Shown here in pieces: positions 8,264-17,586 of a DNA stretch of 42,879 bases. The stretch covers positions 1-42,879 of the forward strand of contig CAMWSY010000003.1 in assembly GCA_947176995.1 (NCBI GenBank). Reading direction: 5' to 3'. The notes beneath the pieces were generated by a model, which had not been told where the DNA came from, searched no databases, and was given only the letters and a program-made list of their open reading frames with translations. This stretch comes from an uncultured Porphyromonadaceae bacterium. Lineage in GTDB: Bacteria; Bacteroidota; Bacteroidia; Bacteroidales; Muribaculaceae. Both the position numbers and the translations under genes were made by a program. Numbering within the stretch: the stretch's first letter is position 1; each line of letters starts with the position of its first letter.

Positions 8264-8635
8264 TCAAGCTTCGGTTTGTGCGGGTTCAACTGTAGTGGCC
8301 TTGGGAGCGCTGGCAAGCGAGCGACGCTTGGCGGCATACTCGGCTGCGTACTTGTCAAGACGGAAGACAAGGAAACGCATCACATTGTCGTCACGACGGA
8401 AAGCGGTCTCGAGCTTCTTTACAAGAGTCGGATCGCCGTCAAACTCTACGAGCACATAGTAACCGGTGCTCTTCTTTTCGATGGGGTAAGCAAGTTTTTT
8501 TACACCCCACTCCTCCTCGTTCACGATGGTCGCACCGTTGTCGGTGAGCACCTTCACAAACTTGGCAGCCGCTTCCTTCATCTGCTGGTCAGACAAAACG
8601 GGAGTTAAAATGAAAACGGTCTCGTAATGGTTCAT
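8264..8635 (-). CDS. rpsF: 30S ribosomal protein S6
   Basis: S6 is a small-subunit protein that pairs with S18. The 123-aa product begins [15 protein letters not shown] and shows the family's ferredoxin-like pattern with [18 protein letters not shown] and a charged, Ala-rich C-terminal tail. It is the first gene of the operon. A strong promoter lies at 8699-8729, with a leader of about 57 nt that can form a hairpin. No classical Shine-Dalgarno is visible before the ATG; the upstream sequence is A/T-rich, as is common for Bacteroidetes ribosomal protein genes. Confidence 0.97.
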   Translation of the reverse strand: MNHYETVFILTPVLSDQQMKEAAAKFVKVLTDNGATIVNEEEWGVKKLAYPIEKKSTGYYVLVEFDGDPTLVKKLETAFRRDDNVMRFLVFRLDKYAAEYAAKRRSLASAPKATTVEPAQTEA

Positions 8636-8668
8636 TTGTGAAACTTATTGAATTGTGTTTGTGGCTCA

Positions 8669-8687
8669 CGCAAGGACATGCCTCGCG
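8669..8687 (-). promoter_or_regulatory. Hairpin in the rpsF leader, candidate S6:S18 autoregulatory element
   Basis: In the predicted rpsF leader, CGCGAGG pairs with CCUUGCG (7 bp with one G-U, loop CAUGU), and GGC/GCC can extend the stem across an asymmetric internal loop. Many bacteria regulate rpsF operons through a leader that binds the S6:S18 complex. I cannot place the CCG bulge of that motif with confidence here. Confidence 0.35.
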
Positions 8688-8698
8688 AAAAACCGCCG

Positions 8699-8729
8699 CA
8701 AAATTACATAATTTTTACCTCTTTACAAA
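8699..8729 (-). promoter_or_regulatory. Promoter of the rpsF-rpsR-rplI operon
   Basis: On the minus strand, TTTG (8729-8726), exactly 19 bp, then TAATTTTG (8706-8699). This is a full match to the Bacteroidetes TTTG-N19-TAnnTTTG promoter. The transcription start is predicted near 8692, about 57 bp before the rpsF ATG. Confidence 0.8.
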
Positions 8730-8792
8730 AAAATATCCCCACCATCCTCATTTTTATTTTTTCAACCCAATGTAACTCCAATAAATCCGATT

Positions 8793-8850
8793 GTTCCGAG
8801 CCCTCCCACCACTCCGAGTCCTCTGAGTCCTCTGAGTTCTCCGAGAACCC
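8793..8850. repeat. 9-bp periodic repeat, copy 2 (longest uninterrupted run)
   Basis: ACTCCGAGT CCTCTGAGT CCTCTGAGT TCTCCGAGA are four consecutive 9-bp units, with weaker units before them (TTCCGAGCC CTCCCACC) and an isolated TACTCCGAGAACC about 30 bp later. Each unit is nearly palindromic (ACTCnGAGT). A minus-strand frame reads SENSEDSEDSE through it, but this looks like a by-product of the repeat rather than a gene. The remainder of the 286-bp gap 8636-8921 is the rpsF leader and promoter. Confidence 0.7.
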
Positions 8851-8921
8851 AAAATTCAAAAAGCATCGGGATTCCCAGATTACTCCGAGAACCCCGAAAA
8901 GCATTTATTATCAAACTATTC

Positions 8922-10661
8922 TTATTTCCTCGATGCCTCGTCGAGAGCCTTGCGGGCCTTCTTTGTGATTGCCTGCCAAGGCTGCTGCGGGTCATTCACA
9001 TCAGAGTTTCTGATCTCCTCGAGCACAGCATCAACACCGCTCACATCCACACCGGCAGCACGCAGCGCACGCACCTTCTCGGCTGTTTCGATACCGTCGA
9101 TAAGGCGCTCAAAGCGCATCGACGAGCGGTTGTAGGGATAAACCAGATAGGTGTCGCCCGAACTCCAGTTACCGTAACGGCTGTCGCTCTGCGGGTCAGC
9201 AGGCCATGAGTTGTAAGCCCAGCGGAGCATTCCGTCATAATCCCATGCAAGACCATACCATCCGAGCAGTTCTGCCTCAAACGGCTCTGAATAAGTGAAC
9301 GTGTTGGGGTACAGCGGACCGCAGCACACATAGAATGTGGTTTTGTAACCCTGATCGCGGCGCGACTCGATATCGCTGTGTTCAGCCGGCTGACGCTGTG
9401 CCACACACACGTCGCGCATCATCGTGTACTTTTTGTAAGACTTGTGGTTGTCGGCAAGCGCGAAGCCCATCTCGGGAGCGCACTTTTCAAGCACCTTCAC
9501 GGCAGCATCCATAGCCTCGGGCGAACGCTCGTCCATAGCGATGTTTGTGATTTCAAGCCATCCTTTCTCACCGAGATGTTTCTTGAAGTCGAGTAGGAAC
9601 GGCTCCCATATCTCGCCGAAAATCTCAGTTCCCGGCTCGGCGACCACTGTCACCTTCTCACCCTTGGCTTCGTCGAAATATTCGAGCTCGCAGTTCCACG
9701 GCACCATCGAGTAGCAGTTGATCATCTCGTTTATGCCGAGACCCATCATCATTTCCACCCAGCGGTCAAACACAGCGTAGTCATATTCCCATGTACCGTC
9801 CTTCTTGAGAGTCCAGTTGATCATGTTCTCATAACCGTCGTAGCACTGATGATTCCACGGATCTTTGTTGAGATTGGCCGTCACCACCTTCTGTCCGGCA
9901 GCAGCCAGACGCTCCATCAGCGGAACCATGGCGGCAAAATGCTCGTCGCTCCACAGTTCCAGCCCCTGCGCGCGCGCCACAGCCGTGGGGTGCTGCCACA
10001 AGTCGAGATGATAGTTCCACTTGTCGGGCGATGCGAGAGTGTGATCCTGCACTTCGAGAGTCATCGGCAGCACTACCTTTTCACCATTCACACCCTTCAC
10101 AGTCACATCAGCGTTGTAGAGGCCGGCAGTGGCGTTCTCAGGCACCGAGATAGTGATCCACATCGGTCTGACGGTCTTGGCCTCCATGTCAAATGTCTTC
10201 AGTGAGTCAAGCATGTCAGGCATCAGGCGTGTGGCTTTACCCACGCTGAACAAGCTGTCGGCAATCGTGTAGCGCACAAATCTCGCGTCGGCTATGCTCC
10301 CCGGCAGAGTAGCGGCATCCGACTTGAAATCCCCTATCTCGCAAGTGATACCGTCAACGCTGTCGGTCGACCACAGCACAAGCTGAGCCGACTCCTTTTC
10401 ACCTTTCCACGCCACTAATTCACATGCCTCGGTGCTCAATCCCTGAGGCACCGTGCTGCGGCTGTAGTGAAGGTCAGCGTCACCCCATGCGCCATGCAGG
10501 CCGCTTTCCACCGCATCCCACTGCGCGCTTTCCTCAGCAGTCAGTGCCAGAGGATCATCAGCCTCCTTGAAAGTATCTACAGGCGTATAACTTTTCTGAC
10601 ATCCGGCGAGCATCGTCACTGCCAGTGTCGAAATTGCAAGAACTTGTGATTTGATTCCCAT
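8922..10661 (-). CDS. Secreted lipoprotein with DUF4091 (glycoside-hydrolase-like)
   Basis: This 579-aa protein has a lipoprotein signal (hydrophobic run ending LAGC, Cys about residue 21), so it should be lipid-anchored in the envelope. An N-terminal beta-sandwich-like region (about 60-210) precedes a large domain whose C-terminal part (YPNTFTYSEPFEAELLGWYG, MLRWAYNSWP) matches DUF4091, found in glycoside-hydrolase-like TIM-barrel proteins of Bacteroidetes. Several Glu/Asp in the centre (AMDERSPEAM) could be catalytic, but I cannot identify a specific pair or the sugar substrate. There is no SusC/SusD pair next to it, so it is not in an obvious polysaccharide utilisation locus. It lies 48 bp after the HMA gene and may be read from the same transcript. 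Confidence 0.75.
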   Translation of the reverse strand: MGIKSQVLAISTLAVTMLAGCQKSYTPVDTFKEADDPLALTAEESAQWDAVESGLHGAWGDADLHYSRSTVPQGLSTEACELVAWKGEKESAQLVLWSTDSVDGITCEIGDFKSDAATLPGSIADARFVRYTIADSLFSVGKATRLMPDMLDSLKTFDMEAKTVRPMWITISVPENATAGLYNADVTVKGVNGEKVVLPMTLEVQDHTLASPDKWNYHLDLWQHPTAVARAQGLELWSDEHFAAMVPLMERLAAAGQKVVTANLNKDPWNHQCYDGYENMINWTLKKDGTWEYDYAVFDRWVEMMMGLGINEMINCYSMVPWNCELEYFDEAKGEKVTVVAEPGTEIFGEIWEPFLLDFKKHLGEKGWLEITNIAMDERSPEAMDAAVKVLEKCAPEMGFALADNHKSYKKYTMMRDVCVAQRQPAEHSDIESRRDQGYKTTFYVCCGPLYPNTFTYSEPFEAELLGWYGLAWDYDGMLRWAYNSWPADPQSDSRYGNWSSGDTYLVYPYNRSSMRFERLIDGIETAEKVRALRAAGVDVSGVDAVLEEIRNSDVNDPQQPWQAITKKARKALDEASRK

Positions 10662-10709
10662 GATATGATTCTTATTCTTGAGTATATTTATTAATTCTAT
10701 TAAGTTAAA

Positions 10710-11045
10710 CTATTTAGCTGTTTTATTTTTTTCAGCGGGCACATCTGCCTTGCACTCCTTTGCAGTATAACCGATTTTTTTGAATGCCTTTGACAGATTG
10801 TCTGTATTGGTCTTTTCAGAGTCATAGGTGACAGTCACAGTCTGCTTCTTCAGGTCTGTTGCTATGCGGCTAACACCCTTCTCATATCTGATATTGTTTT
10901 TTATCTTATTCTCGCAGTTGTTGCAATGCATCTTAGGACTGACAGTAAAAACCACAGTCTTGCTACTGTCATCCTTCCCCGCAGGAGCCGACATAGCCGC
11001 CACAGGCAGCATTGCCAGCAACATGATAAATATTAGTTTCTTCAT
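10710..11045 (-). CDS. Exported heavy-metal-associated (HMA) domain protein
   Basis: This 111-aa protein has a signal peptide (MKKLIFIMLLAMLPVAAMSA) and then a single HMA ferredoxin-like domain with the metal-binding motif MHCNNC, the MxCxxC pattern of copper chaperones and MerP-type proteins. The remaining pattern (VSRIATDLKKQTVTVTYDS) is typical of HMA domains. The C-terminus is Lys-rich. It follows the TonB-dependent receptor by 26 bp, so a shared role in binding or moving a metal ion, perhaps copper, in the periplasm is likely. The metal identity is inferred only from the family. Mature location (periplasm or outer surface) is not settled by the sequence. Confidence 0.85.
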   Translation of the reverse strand: MKKLIFIMLLAMLPVAAMSAPAGKDDSSKTVVFTVSPKMHCNNCENKIKNNIRYEKGVSRIATDLKKQTVTVTYDSEKTNTDNLSKAFKKIGYTAKECKADVPAEKNKTAK

Positions 11046-11071
11046 AATGTCTATAATTATTTAATTGAATT

Positions 11072-13096
11072 TCATAAATATTTGGTGATATTATATCTGA
11101 AACCCACATAGACCATTGCGCCCTGTAGTGGACCGTAGATCATTGTAGCGTCAAAATTCTCTCCCCATGGATCCGATGCACCAACTATCGGGTTACGTTG
11201 ACGGAAATTCGTCAGATTCTCACCGCCGATATATACCGACCAGTGCCTGAAATTACGTGTTACCTGAGCATTAAGCTGCACATAAGCCTTATAACGTTCA
11301 GGCCACGATAAACCACCGTTAGATGTAACGTAAGGTGTGGGCATACGTCCACCACCATTCACAGCAAGGGTTATATCCGTCTGCCATAAACCCATATTCG
11401 GCGACCATCCGAAAGTAAAAAGACCTTTGTTTCGCGACGTCAGAGGTTTTTGAGTCAGCTTATCTCCCGTGTAGCACGCTTTCACATCTGTCAGTCGCCA
11501 TGCAGCAGTCAGAGTTATATCTTCAGTAGCCTCCAGCGACACTTCCGTCTGAAGTGCGTGAGAGTACGAACTTCCTCTATACGAATAAATATAAGCCGCA
11601 TGAGGATCACGGTCAAGATTGAGCATCAACTGATTGGAAAAATCAGTGTAATAGTATTCCCCCGACAGTGTCAGCTTTTTACCGGCCGGATACACCGTCC
11701 ACGTCACTCCGGCACCATAATTCCACGCCGCTTCACGGCTCAAATTTCCCTCTATTTCCATCCGGCGCGACGAAGCGAGCATATACGAGTATTCGGCCAA
11801 CGGATGCGGAGACCGGTAACCGCGTCCGGCCGATGCGTTGAGCGAAATATCCTGACTCACATTGTAGCGAAGATGTATTCGCGGGGTGAACATCATACCG
11901 TACAGGCTGCTGTGGTCAAGTCTCACTCCCGCCATAGCCACAACCTTTTCATCGGCATTAAGCGTGTATTGGACATATCCGCCGGCCACAGTCTCATTAC
12001 TCGTTTTGTGCGACATATTTCCGCTACCGTCCGTCGAAAGGCGGTAATTGAAATTATAATGATCGTGCACCAGCGAGAGACCCGTGCTGAGTTGATGTTT
12101 TTCATTCCATTTGCGCTCAAACATCAGCGACGAATAAAGTTCACTCTCCTTTACGTCGCATATTCGCAAACCGTACGACGCATCCTGATCATGCGATGAA
12201 CCCGAGACTATAAGAGCTATATTACCGTCATTTTCGCGGTCAAAAATGTAGGCGTTCTTTGCAAACCCCTCCCATCTGCGGGTATCTATATTTATCTTAT
12301 ACAGAGGCACACCAGCCACCATGTTGTGGACATGATGCTCATCCTGACCTCCACGGCGCCGTTCGTCAAGATATTTTGCGGCTGCTTGAAACACGTAATT
12401 TGTGCCGAGATAAGCTACGCGGGGCATTGCCGATATCTGCCGGATACGGGGCATATCCATAAATCCGTCATCGTTGCTGTCATGGCCGGTGAATCCGTTT
12501 TCAAAGTGCGTCAGCACCCCGGCACTCCAGTTACGCCCGAGATGAACATTACCGTCGGCATTAAACTCAGCTTTGTTCATCATATCGTAGTAGCCGTTGA
12601 TCGAAAGCGACGGATCAAGCTGTGGCTTCTTCATCTCCACATTGATTTGGCCGGTTATTGACTCATAACCGTTCTTGACCGATGAAGCACCCTTCGACAC
12701 TTGTATCGACTGCATCCACGGCCCGGGAATATAACCGAGACCGTATGGTGCCGAAGCACCACGGAAATTCGGTATGGTCTCGGTCATCATCTGCACGTAA
12801 CTTCCCGATAGACCGAGAAGCCGTATCTGTCGTGCACCCGTAGCGGCGTCACTGTAATTCACGTCAACCGATGGATTGGTTGTGAAACTTTCACCCAGAT
12901 TGCAGCAGGCCGCCCTTGTCAGTTCCGACGCAGTGATCAACTCGGTATTGGTAGCCTTGTTAAGCTTTCTTACCCCTTTAGGATAAGTGATTACCACCTC
13001 ATCGATTGTCTCAAAAAGAGAGTCAGGGATATCCTGTCCGTGCGAGCACAACACAAATGTAGCTGAAACAGCTGTCAATACCCTGCGCAATCCCAC
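11072..13096 (-). CDS. TonB-dependent outer-membrane receptor, probably metal-related
   Basis: This 674-aa receptor has a short signal sequence (about 20 residues, ending near CSHGQD), a plug domain (IDEVVITYPKGVRKL, ITASELTRA, LLGLSGSYVQMM, VSKGASSVKNGYESITGQINV) and a C-terminal 22-strand-type beta barrel ending in GFRYNITKYL. It would import a large or scarce ligand across the outer membrane with TonB energy. The HMA protein gene directly downstream points to a metal or metal chelate as ligand, by inference. It lacks the carboxypeptidase-regulatory-like extension of SusC receptors and has no SusD partner. The start is a GTG at 13096: an in-frame stop lies three codons upstream and no ATG precedes the signal peptide. 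It follows rdgB by 6 bp. Confidence 0.9.
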   Translation of the reverse strand: MGLRRVLTAVSATFVLCSHGQDIPDSLFETIDEVVITYPKGVRKLNKATNTELITASELTRAACCNLGESFTTNPSVDVNYSDAATGARQIRLLGLSGSYVQMMTETIPNFRGASAPYGLGYIPGPWMQSIQVSKGASSVKNGYESITGQINVEMKKPQLDPSLSINGYYDMMNKAEFNADGNVHLGRNWSAGVLTHFENGFTGHDSNDDGFMDMPRIRQISAMPRVAYLGTNYVFQAAAKYLDERRRGGQDEHHVHNMVAGVPLYKINIDTRRWEGFAKNAYIFDRENDGNIALIVSGSSHDQDASYGLRICDVKESELYSSLMFERKWNEKHQLSTGLSLVHDHYNFNYRLSTDGSGNMSHKTSNETVAGGYVQYTLNADEKVVAMAGVRLDHSSLYGMMFTPRIHLRYNVSQDISLNASAGRGYRSPHPLAEYSYMLASSRRMEIEGNLSREAAWNYGAGVTWTVYPAGKKLTLSGEYYYTDFSNQLMLNLDRDPHAAYIYSYRGSSYSHALQTEVSLEATEDITLTAAWRLTDVKACYTGDKLTQKPLTSRNKGLFTFGWSPNMGLWQTDITLAVNGGGRMPTPYVTSNGGLSWPERYKAYVQLNAQVTRNFRHWSVYIGGENLTNFRQRNPIVGASDPWGENFDATMIYGPLQGAMVYVGFRYNITKYL

Positions 13097-13102
13097 GACT
13101 AA

Positions 13103-13681
13103 CTAAAATATCAAGAGTTCTGCAAGACGCCTCATAGCCTCACCCCGGTGACTTATCGCATTTTTCTCAGCATCGCTCATCTCGGCAAACGTGCGGCTTT
13201 CGCCCACAGGCTGAAACACCGGATCGTAGCCGAAACCGCTTGCACCCGATGGCGATTCAGTGATGCGCCCTTCACACTTTCCTTCCACTGTCTGTTCCTT
13301 GCCGTCGGTTATCAGAGCCACCACAGTCCTGAACCGTGCTGTGCGGTCATCCTTACCTGTAAGATTTTCCAGCAGAAGTTTCATGTTGGCAGCCGAGTCA
13401 TGCCCGGCCCCCGGAGCATACCGGGCGGATCTCACTCCCGGCTCACCGCCGAGAGCGTCCACCTCAAGTCCAGTGTCATCTGCGAAGCAGTCCACACCAT
13501 AGCGTTCGCTCACCCATCTCGCCTTCATCAGAGCGTTTCCTTCAAGCGTTGGGGCAGTTTCAGGTATGTCGTCATGACAATCTATGTCATTGAGTGACTT
13601 CACCTCCACCTTGCCCTCGAGAATAGCTCTTGCCTCAGCGAGTTTATGGGCGTTGTTTGTAGCGAATACTATACTCCTCAT
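13103..13681 (-). CDS. rdgB: Non-canonical purine NTP pyrophosphatase (RdgB/HAM1)
   Basis: RdgB hydrolyses XTP, ITP and dITP to monophosphates, keeping deaminated purines out of DNA and RNA. Family motifs are all visible in the 192-aa product: [12 protein letters not shown] near the N-terminus, [18 protein letters not shown] with its acidic catalytic residues, SARYAP, and FGYDPVF near residue 150. Length is normal. It lies 7 bp downstream of leuS and 6 bp upstream of the TonB-dependent receptor, in what looks like one operon starting at leuS. Confidence 0.96.
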   Translation of the reverse strand: MRSIVFATNNAHKLAEARAILEGKVEVKSLNDIDCHDDIPETAPTLEGNALMKARWVSERYGVDCFADDTGLEVDALGGEPGVRSARYAPGAGHDSAANMKLLLENLTGKDDRTARFRTVVALITDGKEQTVEGKCEGRITESPSGASGFGYDPVFQPVGESRTFAEMSDAEKNAISHRGEAMRRLAELLIF

Positions 13682-13688
13682 TTCAGTT

Positions 13689-16463
13689 TCAGAGTACTAT
13701 GTTCACGATGCGGCCCGGCACCACTATCACCTTGCGGGGCTCCTTGCCGTCGAGCCACTTGGCAGCCGCCTCATTGCTGAGTGCTATTTCCTGCACCTCG
13801 GCTTGAGTTGCCGAAGCAGGAGCCACCACATTGTAGCGCACCTTGCCGTTCACCTGCACCGGATAAGTTTTGGTGTCCTCCACAAGATACTCCTCGTTGC
13901 ATTCAGGCCACTGGGCATCGCATATTGTCGTTGTGTTACCCAGATCATGCCAGAGCTGTTCGGTGATGTGCGGTGCAAAAGGAGCCAAAAGTATCAGGAG
14001 CGGCTCAAGCACCTTGCGGCTGTGGCATTTCTGCGAGGCAAGTTCGCCCACACATATCATGAAAGCAGCCACCGAAGTGTTGTAAGAGAAATTCTCTATA
14101 TCCTGAGTCACCTTCTTTATCAGCTTGTGAAGCGATTTGAGCGATTCCTTCGAAGGCTCGCTGTCGTCAACCAGCCATTCGCCACCCTTCCAGTAGAGCC
14201 CCCATAGTTTGCGAAGGAAGCGGTTTACACCGTCGATACCGTTGGTGTCCCACGGTTTGCTCTGCTCGAGCGGGCCGAGGAACATTTCATAGAGTCGCAG
14301 AGTGTCGGCGCCATATTTCTCTATGATATCGTCGGGATTAACCACGTTGAACATCGACTTCGACATCTTTTCCACAGCCCATCCGCACACATAGCGGCCG
14401 TCATCCTCGGTGATGAACTCGGCAGTGGCATATTCCGGACGCCACTTCTTGAATGCCTCCTGATCGAGCACGTCGTTGCTCACAATGTTCACATCCACGT
14501 GTATCGGAGTCACATCATACTCATCCTTCTTGCCGAGCGTCACAAATGTGTTTGTGTCCTTTATGCGGTACACGAAATTGCTGCGGCCTTGTATCATGCC
14601 TTGGTTGATCAGCTTCTTGAACGGTTCCTCCTCCACGACAACACCTAAGTCATAGAGAAATTTGTTCCAGAAGCGGCTGTAGATCAGGTGACCGGTAGCG
14701 TGTTCAGTACCACCTATGTAGAGATCCACATTTCTCCAGTATTCGTCAGCCTCCTTCGACACGAGTGCCTCGCTGTTGTGCGGATCCATGTAGCGCAGAT
14801 AGTAGGCGCTCGACCCGGCGAAACCGGGCATCGTGCAGAGTTCAAGAGGATAGCCCTCCTCAGTCACCCAGTTCTTGGCGCGTCCCAGTGGCGGCTCGCC
14901 GGTCTCCGTCGGCAGATACTTGTCCACCTCAGGCAGCAGGAGCGGGAGTTTGTCCTCACTCAGCAGGTGAGGTATGCCCTCCTTGTAATAGACAGGGAAA
15001 GGCTCACCCCAGTAGCGCTGACGACTGAATATTGCGTCGCGCAGGCGGTAGTTGACCTTCACCTTGCCTATACCTTTTTCCTCAACAAATTCCTTTGCCT
15101 TCTTTATGGCATCTTTCACCTCGAGACCATTCAGATTCAGTTCGCCGCCGTTGCTGTTCATCATTATGCCGCTTTTGGCGTCGAAACTTTCCTCACTCAC
15201 ATCCGCACCCTCGATAAGAGGGATTATCTCAAGATTGAATTTTTTTGCGAAAGCATAGTCACGGCTGTCGTGAGCCGGAACAGCCATGATCGCACCTGTT
15301 CCATAGCCGGCGAGCACATAGTCGCTCACCCACACCGGAATTTTCTTACCCGTAAGAGGATTGATAGCGTATGAGCCGGTGAACACACCGGTCACCTTCT
15401 TCTCGATCATTCTCTCGCGCTCGGTCTTGTGCTTGATCGAGTTGATATACTCGTCAACTTCAGCGCGTTGTTCGGGAGTGGTGAGCTGATCCACATATTT
15501 GCTCTCAGGTGCGAGCACCATGAAAGTCACACCCATCACGGTATCGGCGCGGGTAGTGAAAATTTCCATCACCACATCATCGTTGCCGTCTACCTTAAAT
15601 TTCATCTCCGCACCCTCGCTGCGGCCGATCCAGTTACGCTGTGTCTCCTTGAGCGAAGGAGTCCAGTCGATGGTCTCAAGGCCGTCGAGCAGACGCTGTG
15701 CGTAAGCCGACACACGCAGACACCACTGATACATCAGTTTCTGTTCCACAGGATATCCGCCGCGAAGCGAAACACCCTCGCTCACTTCGTCATTGGCAAG
15801 CACAGTGCCAAGAGCCGGACACCAGTTCACCATCGTGTTGCCGAGATAAGCAAGACGGTAATTCATCAGCACGTCGCTCTGCTCCTTCTCGCTCATCTGC
15901 TTCCACTCATCGGCTGTGAAAGTGAGTTCACGGCCCGAAGCGGCGTTCACACCCTTGCTTCCCTCCTTTTCAAAGTGCTCGATAAGCGACTTGATAGGCA
16001 TAGCCTTGTTGAGCTTCGTGTCATAGTATGACTCGAACATACGCTCAAAAGCCCACTGGGTCCACTTGTAATACCCCGGATCACATGTTCTCAGTTCGCG
16101 GCTCCAGTCATAGCAGAAACCTATCTTTTCAAGCTGCTCCTTGTAGCGCTTGATATTGTCGTTGGTAGTCTTTTCAGGATGCTGACCCGTCTGTATGGCA
16201 TACTGCTCTGCCGGCAGACCGTATGCATCGTAGCCCATCGGGTGAAGCACATTGAAACCCTGAAGGCGTTTGAAACGCGAGTAGATGTCCGATGCTATAT
16301 AGCCGAGCGGGTGTCCCACGTGCAGCCCTGCTCCCGAGGGGTAGGGAAACATGTCCAGCACATAGTATTTTTTACGGCTGTTATCTATTTCAGTCTTGTA
16401 GGTGTTGTCCTTCTTCCACTGCTGTTGCCAGCGCGATTCTATATCTCTGTGATTGTATTCCAT
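13689..16463 (-). CDS. leuS: Leucyl-tRNA synthetase
   Basis: LeuS charges tRNA-Leu. This class I synthetase of 924 aa has the HIGH-type motif as HVGH (about residues 48-51, in [14 protein letters not shown]), a CP1 editing domain in the middle ([14 protein letters not shown]) and KMSKS at about residue 700 ([12 protein letters not shown]), followed by the anticodon-binding domain. It is somewhat longer than the 860 aa of E. coli LeuS; the extra length is in the N-terminal half, with an insert near residues 155-185 ([17 protein letters not shown]), a feature I associate with Bacteroidetes enzymes. A TAAATTTG promoter element ends four bases before the ATG, predicting a leaderless mRNA. Confidence 0.98.
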   Translation of the reverse strand: MEYNHRDIESRWQQQWKKDNTYKTEIDNSRKKYYVLDMFPYPSGAGLHVGHPLGYIASDIYSRFKRLQGFNVLHPMGYDAYGLPAEQYAIQTGQHPEKTTNDNIKRYKEQLEKIGFCYDWSRELRTCDPGYYKWTQWAFERMFESYYDTKLNKAMPIKSLIEHFEKEGSKGVNAASGRELTFTADEWKQMSEKEQSDVLMNYRLAYLGNTMVNWCPALGTVLANDEVSEGVSLRGGYPVEQKLMYQWCLRVSAYAQRLLDGLETIDWTPSLKETQRNWIGRSEGAEMKFKVDGNDDVVMEIFTTRADTVMGVTFMVLAPESKYVDQLTTPEQRAEVDEYINSIKHKTERERMIEKKVTGVFTGSYAINPLTGKKIPVWVSDYVLAGYGTGAIMAVPAHDSRDYAFAKKFNLEIIPLIEGADVSEESFDAKSGIMMNSNGGELNLNGLEVKDAIKKAKEFVEEKGIGKVKVNYRLRDAIFSRQRYWGEPFPVYYKEGIPHLLSEDKLPLLLPEVDKYLPTETGEPPLGRAKNWVTEEGYPLELCTMPGFAGSSAYYLRYMDPHNSEALVSKEADEYWRNVDLYIGGTEHATGHLIYSRFWNKFLYDLGVVVEEEPFKKLINQGMIQGRSNFVYRIKDTNTFVTLGKKDEYDVTPIHVDVNIVSNDVLDQEAFKKWRPEYATAEFITEDDGRYVCGWAVEKMSKSMFNVVNPDDIIEKYGADTLRLYEMFLGPLEQSKPWDTNGIDGVNRFLRKLWGLYWKGGEWLVDDSEPSKESLKSLHKLIKKVTQDIENFSYNTSVAAFMICVGELASQKCHSRKVLEPLLILLAPFAPHITEQLWHDLGNTTTICDAQWPECNEEYLVEDTKTYPVQVNGKVRYNVVAPASATQAEVQEIALSNEAAAKWLDGKEPRKVIVVPGRIVNIVL

Positions 16464-16467
16464 GACA

Positions 16468-16475
16468 CAAATTTA
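16468..16475 (-). promoter_or_regulatory. TAAATTTG -7 element directly upstream of leuS
   Basis: TAAATTTG on the minus strand, followed by TGTC and then the leuS ATG at 16463. With the usual 5-8 bp from this element to the start of transcription, the mRNA would begin at or next to the start codon. No good TTTG -33 element is found 19-21 bp upstream. Confidence 0.5.
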
Positions 16476-16507
16476 CTATCCTCTCTGTATATTACATGTG
16501 TTAAATG

Positions 16508-17461
16508 TCACTTGCTCATCTCAAGCATTCTTTCGATCGGCTTCACTGCTTTGGCAGCCGTCTCTGCGTCAACCTCTATTGCAGGCGACATATTTTTAAG
16601 GCAGTCGCGCAGCTTCTCGAGAGTATTCAGCTTCATGTAGCTGCAATCGTTGCAGCCACAGGTGCTGTCGGTCGGAGGCACGGGTATGAACTCCTTGTCG
16701 GGACACGACTTGCGCATCTCATGCAGTATGCCGCTCTCGGTTGCGACTATATATTTTTTCCCTTCGCTCTCTTGAGCATGTTTGAGCAGCTTGGCGGTCG
16801 AGCCGACAACATCGGCAAGCATAAGCACCACTTTCTTGCACTCCGGATGTGCCAGCACCTCGGCGTCGGGATTAGCCTTTTTCAGTTCTATAAGCTTCTC
16901 CACCGAGAACTGTTCATGCACATGGCAGGCACCGTCCCACAGCACCATCTCCCGGCCTGTCATCCTGTTTATGTAGCTTCCTAAATTTCTGTCAGGTCCG
17001 AATATGATTTTCTCATCTTCAGGAAGCTGTTTCACGATCGACAGCGCGTTCGACGAAGTCACAACGATATCCGTCAGAGCCTTCACGGCTGCCGAGGTGT
17101 TCACATAGCTGAGCACCGTGTGACCGGGATGCGCCTTTATGAACTCGGCGAACTCGTCAGCCTGACAGCTGTCGGCAAGCGAGCATCCGGCATTCACGTC
17201 AGGCACAAGCACCGTTTTGTCAGGGCAAAGTATTTTTGCAGTCTCACCCATGAAATGCACACCGCAGAGCACTATCACATCCTCCTTGAGAGTGCGTGCT
17301 ATCTGCGCGAGGCCAAGACTGTCCCCTATGAAATCCGCGAGGTCCTGTATCTCCCCCTGCTGATAGTAGTGGGCGAGGATCACCGCACCCCTCTCTTTTT
17401 TCAGCCTGAGGATTTCCTCCTTCAGTGATTCACCGCAGCTACACTTTTCGTCGGCTTTCAT
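16508..17461 (-). CDS. nadA: Quinolinate synthase
   Basis: NadA condenses iminoaspartate with dihydroxyacetone phosphate to quinolinate in de novo NAD synthesis, using a [4Fe-4S] cluster. Conserved features in the product: ILAHYYQQGEIQDLADFIGDS, VLCGVHFMGETAKILCP, NAGCSLADSC, HPECKKVV and CGCNDCSYMKLNTLEKL, which contain the candidate cluster-ligand cysteines. The ORF track begins 37 codons earlier at 17572, but that leader (rich in Tyr, Lys and Asn) does not resemble NadA. I take the ATG at 17461 (MKADEKCSCGE), giving 317 aa, a normal length. nadB and nadC are not adjacent. Upstream is the 436-bp AT-rich gap shared with holA. Confidence 0.95.
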   Translation of the reverse strand: MKADEKCSCGESLKEEILRLKKERGAVILAHYYQQGEIQDLADFIGDSLGLAQIARTLKEDVIVLCGVHFMGETAKILCPDKTVLVPDVNAGCSLADSCQADEFAEFIKAHPGHTVLSYVNTSAAVKALTDIVVTSSNALSIVKQLPEDEKIIFGPDRNLGSYINRMTGREMVLWDGACHVHEQFSVEKLIELKKANPDAEVLAHPECKKVVLMLADVVGSTAKLLKHAQESEGKKYIVATESGILHEMRKSCPDKEFIPVPPTDSTCGCNDCSYMKLNTLEKLRDCLKNMSPAIEVDAETAAKAVKPIERMLEMSK

Positions 17462-17586
17462 TATTATTTTATAATTTGAATTCTTTGAAAAAAATTTTCT
17501 GTAGTAATAGTAATGGATGTTGACAATGCTCCACAACTTTTCAGCTCTTGCCTTGCCTTTGTCACTTATCATCCGTCATCAGTGGG

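Noticed and set aside
8704-8904. 66-aa minus-strand ORF with SENSEDSEDSE
   Set aside because: The SED pattern is a direct translation of the 9-bp intergenic repeat. The frame also runs across the rpsF promoter and has no ribosome site.
17462-17572. N-terminal extension of nadA in the ORF track
   Set aside because: The 37 extra residues are Tyr/Lys/Asn-rich, lie in the AT-rich gap and do not match NadA. The ATG at 17461 gives the normal length.
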